From the NCBI GenBank assembly GCA_029007415.1, contig JAQXHT010000099.1, forward strand, positions 1 to 11,143: 11,143 bases of DNA. The letters are read 5' to 3'. Below the pieces are notes generated by a model. The model worked only from the letters and a program-made list of their open reading frames with translations, was not told the origin of the DNA and made no database searches. Of the stretch, positions 6,134-11,143 are shown one piece after another. Position 1 is the stretch's first letter. Each line of letters opens with the position of its first letter. Position numbers and translations under genes: made by a program. Source of the stretch: a bacterium. Lineage in GTDB: Bacteria > Bacillota_I > Bacilli_A > RF39 > UBA660.

Positions 6134-8052
6134 GTATCATTGTTTAGCACTTCCATATTTACAGGCTTCACTCCAATTTCAATAGGAACAGGCTCTTTCA
6201 TATAAATTACACTGGTATTGCTTTCATCAGGTATATAATCAAATGCAGAGTCTATATCTTGCATTTGAAACTCATCTTTACCTCTTATATAAATAATTCC
6301 ATATCGTTGTTCTTTAAGTTTTATATCAGGATCTATTTTGCAATAATCTTCTAGTGGGAATACTCTTATTATGGCTCTGTCATCTCTCATAAAATCAAAA
6401 TAGAAAACTCTATCTTCCACATAGTAAATTGCTTCTTCAAAACCGACATCATAATATTGTCTTAATCTCATAATATGCTTTCCAACTTCTTCTTCAGGTA
6501 GATAATTACTAAATCTTAACTCTCCAACTAAATTACCAAATATAGTAGGAGTTTTAATGTCAATATAACCTTTATCAAATAATTCATTACAAGGCTTACA
6601 AATACTTTCTCTAAATAATATTTCATTAACATAGATGAGATTGTTTTTTTGCTTTAATTTTATTTCATCTACATATCTCATAATTAAATCAGATTTTTCT
6701 TCTCTAGTATAATCTTTCCACGTTTTTGTTCTTGCTTTATATTCACTTGCTAATTTAACTCTATTAATATAATCAATATCACGTTTTAGTAAAATGTCTT
6801 GTGGGGTAAAATTAAAGTTTTCGCAATTTTCGGTATCTTCTAGTTCTGCATTTAATTTATCAATAGCAGTTTCAACAATTTTCTTTTCTTCATTATAGAC
6901 ATCTAAATCAAATGCACCCTCAATATATGCTTTTCTAATTCTTTCTAGTTTGTTGTTTTGTTTCAACAATTCTTTTTCTAGTTGTTCTTTTGGTTCATCA
7001 AATTTTTGTTTTATCATTGGTAAAAAGAATTGATTAACAACACTATCATATTCTACTAACTCTTGAACGAAATTATCAAAATATTCACTAATCACATTTT
7101 CTTTTAAATTGATTTTGCAGTCCGTACAATAATAGTAATAATAAACATTTCCATTTTTCTTTTTTGTTGCCTTTCCGCCCATTATGCGACCACATTTAGG
7201 ACAGGTAAGTTTTTGTAAAAATAAATAAGTTAAAGTTCTTTGATAACTTCGTGAGTTCTTTTTCTTTTGAACTTGGCATTCTTCCCATAATTCTTTTGAT
7301 ACAATAGGCTCGACAACATCTTGATAGTAAGTAGGATGCTTTGTTCTTTTACCATGAACATAGTCACCTTTATAAACTTCATTTTCAAGTATGGTAGTAA
7401 TGGAAGAATCTCGCCAGTTAGTTTTACCTAAAACTTTTTCTTCATTTAAAATATTAGATATGGTTTGATAAGAGTTTCCCTCATAATATAGATTAAATAT
7501 TCTTTTCACTATATCTTTAGTAGAGTAGTCTATTACTAATTTCTTATCTTCGTGTTTATAACCTAGTGGTGCTTGACTTGGAATATGTCCTTGTTTAATG
7601 GCTCCTGCTAAACCGATTTTTGTTCTTTCACTTGTTCTTTCAATTTCATTTTGACTAACACTCATTAGTAGTCTTGAAATCATTTTACCATTAGCATTAG
7701 TTGTATTTATTTCATCATTAGCACAGTCTAGGTAAGCATCATTTTCTTCTAAAAAGGTCATTAACTTTTCCCAGTCAAAGATACTTCTTGTTATTCTATC
7801 TAGTTTTAAAGCCACGATAGTATTAATTTTTTTACTCTTAATATCTTCTTTTAATCTTTCAAATTCAGGTCTCAAATTGCCTGTTTTGGCACTTATTCCA
7901 GCATCTTCATAATAATCTACTATTTCATAATTTTTGAACTTACAAAATTGTTCTAAACGTTCTCTTTGCTCTGGGAGACTAAAGCCCTCACGTGCTTGAT
8001 CTTCCGTACTAACTCTCATATAAAGTCCACATAATTTTTTCTCACTATTCAT
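6118..8052 (-). CDS. Large serine recombinase (integrase of the mobilizable element)
   Basis: This 644-aa protein would catalyse integration and excision of the element through a serine-DNA intermediate. The N-terminal resolvase domain has RVS with nucleophile S15, KLDRITRS (83-90) with the catalytic arginines, and the NGKMISRLLMSVSQNEIERTS region (121-141). A recombinase domain follows (about 160-270), then a zinc ribbon C284-x2-C287 and C309-x2-C312, and a coiled coil (about 353-405) as expected of large serine integrases. A further region of about 170 residues (475-644) makes it longer than many relatives and has no motif I can name. GGGAGG lies 13 nt before the ATG. The gene begins 21 bp after the 244-aa gene and is probably co-transcribed with it, so the leader at 8863-8990 likely controls it too. 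Confidence 0.92.
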   Translation of the reverse strand: MNSEKKLCGLYMRVSTEDQAREGFSLPEQRERLEQFCKFKNYEIVDYYEDAGISAKTGNLRPEFERLKEDIKSKKINTIVALKLDRITRSIFDWEKLMTFLEENDAYLDCANDEINTTNANGKMISRLLMSVSQNEIERTSERTKIGLAGAIKQGHIPSQAPLGYKHEDKKLVIDYSTKDIVKRIFNLYYEGNSYQTISNILNEEKVLGKTNWRDSSITTILENEVYKGDYVHGKRTKHPTYYQDVVEPIVSKELWEECQVQKKKNSRSYQRTLTYLFLQKLTCPKCGRIMGGKATKKKNGNVYYYYYCTDCKINLKENVISEYFDNFVQELVEYDSVVNQFFLPMIKQKFDEPKEQLEKELLKQNNKLERIRKAYIEGAFDLDVYNEEKKIVETAIDKLNAELEDTENCENFNFTPQDILLKRDIDYINRVKLASEYKARTKTWKDYTREEKSDLIMRYVDEIKLKQKNNLIYVNEILFRESICKPCNELFDKGYIDIKTPTIFGNLVGELRFSNYLPEEEVGKHIMRLRQYYDVGFEEAIYYVEDRVFYFDFMRDDRAIIRVFPLEDYCKIDPDIKLKEQRYGIIYIRGKDEFQMQDIDSAFDYIPDESNTSVIYMKEPVPIEIGVKPVNMEVLNNDTSSQG

Positions 8053-8073
8053 TAATTTGTTTTAACCTCCCAT

Positions 8074-8808
8074 TTATTTTTTCGGTATTTTTGTTGCAAA
8101 GCCTATTGTTTTAGGGTCAAAAGTCATAAATTCTTCATTAGTAACTTTAAAATCTTCATTTTCTTTTAATTTATTTAATGTATCATCATCGTTGCATATT
8201 ATTAACATTTTATATTCGTTCATAGCGAATATGCCAAATATTATACCTTTAATTTCTTTATGCTTTTTTAAAATATCTAAGATTTCATTTGACAGTGGTA
8301 ATAAAGGTCCTAAATTTCCGTTTTTAAGACAATGTGTTCCAAGAGTAGTTACATCTTCAGCAAAAAACCAAAACTCTATATCTTTTTCTTTTCCAAAATC
8401 TTCTTCAATGTGTTCTCTATATTCTGGTATATTATCAATATGAGATAAAAATACCTTTTTAAAATTATCGTAGTATTGTTGCAAATTACTTGTGTTTTTT
8501 ATTTCATCGTGAACAACAACTTCATCTTTAGTTTTTAATTCAGAATTAATTTTATTTTTCATTTCTTTTTCAATAAAATTTTCTTGAATTTTAAGATTAC
8601 TACCTTTTCTTGTGTTTTTATAACTATCAAATTCAAAATGTTCAATAGCCACTATTTTATTATCATATATTGATAAAATGTCTGGTCTTTCATATTGTTT
8701 CATATTATGGAATAGTTTATTTATTTCCTCTTCACTTATGTTTGAATAAACTTCTGCTGTTGTAGTTTTAGATAAATATTTTTGTGTAATTATTTTTAAT
8801 TCACTCAT
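8074..8808 (-). CDS. Unknown 244-aa protein upstream of the recombinase
   Basis: I do not recognise this protein. It is soluble by composition, charged, with no signal peptide or membrane segment. Near the N-terminus, PDILSIYDNKIVAIEHFEF (residues 42-60) has the spacing of an acidic residue on one strand and a glutamate pair on the next, seen in PD-(D/E)XK folds, but the usual ExK is replaced by EHFEFD, so a nuclease call is not justified. The C-terminal half has hydrophobic strands (IKGIIFGIF, YKMLIIC). A start 9 nt further upstream (8817) would overlap the AAAGGA ribosome binding site, so ATG at 8808 is preferred. It is the first gene after an attenuator-like leader and directly precedes the recombinase, suggesting a role in element control or in defence against the host. 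Confidence 0.75.
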   Translation of the reverse strand: MSELKIITQKYLSKTTTAEVYSNISEEEINKLFHNMKQYERPDILSIYDNKIVAIEHFEFDSYKNTRKGSNLKIQENFIEKEMKNKINSELKTKDEVVVHDEIKNTSNLQQYYDNFKKVFLSHIDNIPEYREHIEEDFGKEKDIEFWFFAEDVTTLGTHCLKNGNLGPLLPLSNEILDILKKHKEIKGIIFGIFAMNEYKMLIICNDDDTLNKLKENEDFKVTNEEFMTFDPKTIGFATKIPKK

Positions 8809-8824
8809 AGCACCCATCCTTTCT

Positions 8825-8872
8825 AAAAAAAGAGATAAAAGTCCTAGAAATGTCTACTGCCTTTATCTCTTT
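8825..8872 (-). terminator. Attenuator-like terminator before the 244-aa gene and recombinase
   Basis: On the minus strand AAAGAGATAAA (8872-8862) pairs perfectly with TTTATCTCTTT (8839-8829) around a 22-nt loop and is followed by a run of T (8830-8825). The ribosome binding site of the 244-aa gene begins within a few bases of the T run, so no promoter fits between. Expression therefore has to read through this structure. The stop codon of the leader ORF lies inside the 5' arm. Confidence 0.7.
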
Positions 8873-8904
8873 AACTTTGCTATTAATAAATTGTGTACTT
8901 CCAA
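8863..8904 (-). CDS. Putative leader peptide of the recombinase operon
   Basis: A TTG start with GGGGG about 8 nt upstream opens a 13-codon frame, MEVHNLLIAKLKR, ending in TAA at 8865-8863. An in-frame ATG five codons upstream (8919) would give an 18-residue version. The stop codon is within the 5' arm of the terminator hairpin, so a ribosome at the end of this frame would cover that arm and favour readthrough. The CCAAATC/GATTTGG pair (8926-8932 and 8901-8907, as read on the plus strand GATTTGG and CCAAATC) can form a hairpin with the SD in its loop. Coding status is inferred from position only. Confidence 0.4.
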   Translation of the reverse strand: MEVHNLLIAKLKR

Positions 8905-8961
8905 ATCAATAACCCCCATCAAAAAGATTTGGCAGGTAAATAACCCCTTGTTTTGCCTAAT

Positions 8962-8990
8962 ATAATAAAGTTTTTAAGAGGAAAAGTCAA
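8962..8990 (-). promoter_or_regulatory. Promoter of the leader, 244-aa gene and recombinase
   Basis: On the minus strand TTGACT (8990-8985) and TATTAT (8967-8962) are 17 bp apart, close to the sigma-A consensus. Transcription would start near 8955, giving a leader of about 145 nt before the 244-aa gene. It begins 22 bp after the stop of the 91-aa gene, which therefore is probably a separate unit. Confidence 0.75.
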
Positions 8991-9012
8991 TATCTGTCGT
9001 TAATAATAATGA

Positions 9013-9288
9013 TTAAGCCATATTCTTGATATAACCTTCTAATTCTACAAGTTTAATCTTTTTATTTAGATTACCTATATAAACATCAGTAGAATAGTTA
9101 AAGGCTAGAAAAGTAGTATTATTTACAACGATTTTATGAGGTTCAATGTAGTTTAAGTTTGTATTGTTAATTCTTTTGATACTTCCATTAGTAATGGTAG
9201 GAGTAACGTGACAGAACTCACAAATAAACTCAATACGTTGTTTCAAACTTTTTTCCATTTCTAACTCATGTGTAGTAAACTTTATCAT
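9013..9288 (-). CDS. Unknown 91-aa protein
   Basis: I do not recognise this small protein. It starts with a charged helix-like stretch (HELEMEKSLKQRIE), has a CEFC pair at residues 23-26 and no other cysteines, and continues with beta-like hydrophobic segments, ending YIKNMA. One CxxC could bind metal only as a dimer or could be redox active. ATG at 9288 is chosen because AAAGGATGG lies upstream at a suitable distance. A frame extension begins at TTG 9333 (MEVH...), with no clear ribosome site of its own. It is the promoter-distal neighbour of the recombinase operon and next to the tRNA, a common place for small regulators or excision factors, but nothing in the sequence shows a DNA-binding motif. 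Confidence 0.6.
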   Translation of the reverse strand: MIKFTTHELEMEKSLKQRIEFICEFCHVTPTITNGSIKRINNTNLNYIEPHKIVVNNTTFLAFNYSTDVYIGNLNKKIKLVELEGYIKNMA

Positions 9289-9326
9289 AATTAACACCAT
9301 CCTTTCTTTAGGATGATTTCTATGTA

Positions 9327-9349
9327 CTTCCAAGCTCTACGGGAGTTCG
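9327..9349 (+). pseudogene. Inverted fragment of tRNA-Gly (anticodon to T-loop)
   Basis: On the plus strand CTTCCAAGCT (9327-9336) plus CTACGGGAGTTCG (9337-9349) copies 23 of 25 bases of the tRNA-Gly at 9425-9498, which is on the minus strand; only two bases (AA) are missing. Similarity stops on both sides. On the minus strand it lies in the 5' leader of the 91-aa gene and is antisense to the tRNA. It may be debris of a tRNA-targeted integration or an RNA element. Confidence 0.65.
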
Positions 9350-9355
9350 GAACAC

Positions 9356-9382
9356 AAAAAAATCAATCCAAACGGATTGATT
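9356..9382 (-). terminator. Intrinsic terminator of the tRNA-Gly gene
   Basis: On the minus strand AATCAATCC (9382-9374) and GGATTGATT (9369-9361) form a perfect 9-bp stem with a 4-nt loop, followed by T residues (9360-9356). It lies about 40 bp after the tRNA 3' end. A TATAAT on the minus strand (9385-9380) overlaps its 5' arm; a transcript starting from that -10 would lack the arm and escape termination, but its -35 is poor. Confidence 0.8.
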
Positions 9383-9390
9383 ATATGTTA

Positions 9391-9418
9391 AGTTCAAACA
9401 TAAAAGTTCGAACAGAAA
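9391..9418. repeat. Tandem 14-bp repeat between tRNA-Gly and its terminator
   Basis: AGTTCAAACATAAA (9391-9404) is followed at once by AGTTCGAACAGAAA (9405-9418), 12 of 14 identical. A third related copy, AGTTCGGAACACAAA, is at 9344-9358, overlapping the end of the tRNA fragment. The second unit contains the palindrome GTTCGAAC. They may be binding sites; no function is known from the sequence. Confidence 0.55.
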
Positions 9419-9424
9419 CGTCAC

Positions 9425-9498
9425 TGGAGCGGATGAGGAGAATCGAACTCCCGTAGTTAGCTTGGAAGGCTAAGGTTCTACCATTAAACTACATCCGC
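9425..9498 (-). tRNA. tRNA-Gly (anticodon TCC)
   Basis: The 74-nt minus-strand sequence folds as a full cloverleaf: acceptor GCGGATG/CATCCGC (perfect), D stem GTTT/GAAC, anticodon stem TTAGC/GCTAA with loop CTTCCAA (anticodon TCC), T stem GGGAG/CTCCT with loop TTCGATT, discriminator T and an encoded CCA. It reads GGA (and by wobble GGG) glycine codons. A consensus promoter (9536-9563) and an intrinsic terminator (9356-9382) make it a complete single-gene unit, so it is likely functional. The right IS inserted 94 bp upstream of its 5' end, sparing the promoter. Confidence 0.95.
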
Positions 9499-9535
9499 AT
9501 TAATTAAATGCCTTCTTTTTCAAAAGACAATATTA

Positions 9536-9563
9536 ATTATACAGGATTATTTTTTTATGTCAA
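9536..9563 (-). promoter_or_regulatory. Promoter of tRNA-Gly
   Basis: On the minus strand TTGACA (9563-9558) and TATAAT (9541-9536) match the sigma-A consensus exactly, with a 16-bp spacer. The start would be near 9529, about 30 nt before the mature tRNA. The -35 is only 29 bp from the presumed IS end at 9592. Confidence 0.9.
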
Positions 9564-9609
9564 TACATTTGTTGAAAATAATTTAAAAAAATGTTACAGT
9601 TCAGTCAAG

Positions 9610-9637
9610 AAGATAGATAATTAAATCTATCTTTTTT
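9610..9637 (+). terminator. Hairpin terminator just inside the IS left end
   Basis: AAGATAGAT (9610-9618) and ATCTATCTT (9625-9633) form a perfect 9-bp stem with a 6-nt loop, followed by T residues to 9637. It would stop rightward transcription entering the IS from flanking DNA, a known way of limiting transposase expression. The transposase promoter must lie between here and 9719. Confidence 0.75.
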
Positions 9638-9731
9638 GATGCTTCTTCTATGATACATTATTTTTTCTAAAATTATAAGTCTTTTATTTTGATTACAAAT
9701 ATAAGACAATTGTACTGTAAGGAGTGATTTA

Positions 9732-11143
9732 ATGGTGGCAAGTAATTATTCAAAATCTTTATACAATCAATATGAAGAACTTATGCAAAAATTCGAGTCA
9801 CAAGAAAAGCTATTAAAAGAAACTAATAAACTTGTGGCAAGTTTAAATGCAACAATTAAATCACTAAATGAAACAATTGAAAAACAAAATAAAACTATTG
9901 AAGAACAAGCAAAGGAAATATTAAGATTAAAAGATAAAAATAATAGAGATAGCTCTAATTCTAGTAAACCATCAAGTACAAATGGATATAAAAAAGTAAT
10001 TATTAATAGAAGAGAAAAATCTGTCAAGCTAAAAGGTGGTCAAAAGAATCACAAACCACATTCTTTAACAAATAAATTAAATCAATTTATTAATTCAGGC
10101 AATGTTGAAGAAGAAATTGTTGAAATTAACAAAAATGATAAAAATAAGAATAAAAGATATATTGAAAAAATAGTCATAGATATCAAAATTACTAAGATTA
10201 TCAAAAGATATAGATATTACATGTATGATGATGGAAAATATCATATTCCTAAATGTCATAATCAATATGTTCAATATGGAAACAACATTAAAAGTATAGC
10301 AATGGATTTAATGGTAAACTTACCAAATTCTACAGATGGAATTGTAGAGTTCATAAGTGACATATCTAATAAAGGTATAACTTTGTCAAAAGGAACTCTT
10401 ATAAATTGGGAAAGCAATTTAAAAAACAATTTAAGTGGAGATATACAAACAATAGAAAATAGATTACTAGACTCATATTATTTAAATCACGATGAATCAC
10501 AAATTAAAATAGATGGTGATGGACATAACATTCTTTGTGCATGTAATCAACAATACGTGAGACTATGGCCAAGTAAACATAAATCACAAGATGCTATAGA
10601 TAAGATAGGCTTCCTTCCTAAATTTAAAGGTGTTATTGTAAAAGATGGGACAGAATTATATAACAAATATGGTGTTTTTTTAGCACAATGTATTTCTCAT
10701 ATCCAAAGATATTTGAAGGGAATATATGACGTTATCAATCATAAAGCGCCTAAAAAATTATCAGATTTTTTCACAAAATATAATAATTTAAGAAATAAAT
10801 TCATCAATAAAAAAATTGAAGGATTTAATGATGATGAGTTATCAAATATAATTAGAGAATATGATTCAATCTTAGATGAATGGGAATACGAATTAAGATG
10901 TGATACAAATAATCATATATTTGATGATGAACTTAAGTTATTTACTAGATTAAAATATGATAACAAAAAAATGAATCCCAAAATACGTGGAGATAGAGAT
11001 GAAATATTATATTTTCTAAAAGATTTTAGAATCCCATCAACGAATAATAATGCAGAGTCATCTCAAAGAGGAGTTAAGATAAAACAAAAAATTGGAAAAT
11101 TCAGGAGCGAAGAAGGAGCAAATAACTATTTAATAATTAAAAG
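9732..11143 (+). CDS. IS66-family transposase (TnpC type), 3' end missing
   Basis: The frame is open for 470 codons to the window edge. AAGGAG (9719-9724) sits 7 nt before the ATG. Residues about 10-70 form a Lys/Glu/Asn-rich coiled coil, followed by the family's DSSNSSKPSS linker (73-82) and a basic GGQKNHKPH stretch. The DDE catalytic residues fit the family: D254 in HDESQIKIDG, D305 in VKDGTELY, and E442 in NNNAESSQRGVKIKQKIG, followed by FRSEEGA. Few residues should be missing. The usual CxxC zinc pair in the middle of IS66 transposases is not seen; only PKCH occurs near residue 170. It catalyses cut or copy movement of the IS. Confidence 0.9.
   Translation, partial: MVASNYSKSLYNQYEELMQKFESQEKLLKETNKLVASLNATIKSLNETIEKQNKTIEEQAKEILRLKDKNNRDSSNSSKPSSTNGYKKVIINRREKSVKLKGGQKNHKPHSLTNKLNQFINSGNVEEEIVEINKNDKNKNKRYIEKIVIDIKITKIIKRYRYYMYDDGKYHIPKCHNQYVQYGNNIKSIAMDLMVNLPNSTDGIVEFISDISNKGITLSKGTLINWESNLKNNLSGDIQTIENRLLDSYYLNHDESQIKIDGDGHNILCACNQQYVRLWPSKHKSQDAIDKIGFLPKFKGVIVKDGTELYNKYGVFLAQCISHIQRYLKGIYDVINHKAPKKLSDFFTKYNNLRNKFINKKIEGFNDDELSNIIREYDSILDEWEYELRCDTNNHIFDDELKLFTRLKYDNKKMNPKIRGDRDEILYFLKDFRIPSTNNNAESSQRGVKIKQKIGKFRSEEGANNYLIIK

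Larger units (their letters stand above)
4363..9288 (-). mobile_element. Core of an integrative mobilizable element (ends unknown)
   Basis: Four leftward genes include a large serine recombinase and a MobV/Pre-type relaxase in the same orientation. The pairing is that of Tn4451-type mobilizable elements (TnpX plus TnpZ in that family). No coupling protein or mating-pair genes are present, so transfer would need a helper conjugative element. Only the gene span is given; no flanking direct repeat marking attL/attR was found by eye, and the defence genes at 236-4303 may or may not be inside the element. Confidence 0.6.
9592..11143 (+). mobile_element. IS66-type insertion sequence, left part (truncated by window end)
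   Basis: The element is inferred to start at TGTTACAGTTCAG (9592-9604), which recurs inverted at 128-140. It contains a terminator hairpin just inside its end and one transposase gene of the IS66 TnpC type. TnpA and TnpB, the small proteins of classic IS66, are absent between the end and the transposase, as in the single-gene branch of the family. The right end is outside the window. The exact left end is inferred from the shared repeat only. Confidence 0.7.

Noticed and set aside
8821..8990. T-box or other tRNA-sensing riboswitch
   Set aside because: No T-box bulge consensus and no convincing specifier loop; a leader-peptide attenuator explains the parts better.
9425..9498. tRNA-Gly as attB with a direct-repeat att copy
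   Set aside because: The only second copy in the window is inverted and internal (anticodon to T-loop). No direct 3'-end copy was found, and large serine recombinases do not usually need tRNA 3' ends.
128..9604. The inverted 13-bp copies as terminal repeats of one 9.5-kb transposon enclosing everything
   Set aside because: Similarity extends outward from 128 and 9604, not inward past 140 and 9592, so they look like ends of two flanking ISs facing the block.
1..11143. CRISPR array
   Set aside because: No regularly spaced direct repeats with unique spacers were seen on either strand; the tandem AGTTC units have no spacers.

Overview
The DNA is very AT-rich, uses AGA, TTA and TAA heavily, has strong AGGAGG-type ribosome binding sites and carries a tRNA with an encoded CCA end. 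This points to a low-GC Firmicute, probably a gut Bacilli, Erysipelotrichia or Clostridia-type organism. The genus cannot be read from the sequence. The window looks like accessory DNA throughout.

Layout. Positions 1-140 look like the right-hand end of an insertion sequence. Its 22-bp end is an imperfect inverted match to the start (9592) of an IS66-type element whose transposase (9732 to the window end) runs off the right edge. The DNA between these two IS ends (141-9591) holds two blocks and a tRNA. Block 1 (+ strand, 236-4303) is a defence pair: an OLD-type ATPase/TOPRIM nuclease, then a one-polypeptide type II restriction-modification protein in which a complete C5-cytosine methyltransferase is joined in frame to a PD-(D/E)XK restriction domain. 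Block 2 (- strand, 9288-4363) is the core of an integrative mobilizable element: a 91-aa unknown protein, an unknown 244-aa protein, a large serine recombinase (644 aa) and a MobV/Pre-type relaxase. The two blocks converge on a hairpin terminator at 4291. A tRNA-Gly(UCC) gene with its own consensus promoter and terminator lies between block 2 and the right IS.

How it may work together. The recombinase would excise and integrate the element, and the relaxase would nick at an oriT. The 372-bp gap between their genes is packed with consecutive inverted repeats and is the best oriT (and perhaps att) candidate. The OLD/RM block would be defence cargo or neighbouring defence-island DNA. The element boundaries could not be located.

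The most unusual points are these. (i) The RM fusion has a strong internal Shine-Dalgarno and ATG exactly at the start of the nuclease half, preceded by a T6 run where one extra T would give a stop codon and separate the two genes. (ii) Intrinsic-terminator-like hairpins stand directly in front of the ribosome binding sites of both the OLD gene and the 244-aa gene; the second is preceded by a promoter and a short leader ORF whose stop codon lies in the terminator stem, which suggests ribosome-controlled attenuation of the integration operon. (iii) The 5' leader of the 91-aa gene contains 23 nt complementary to the anticodon-to-T-loop part of the adjacent tRNA-Gly.
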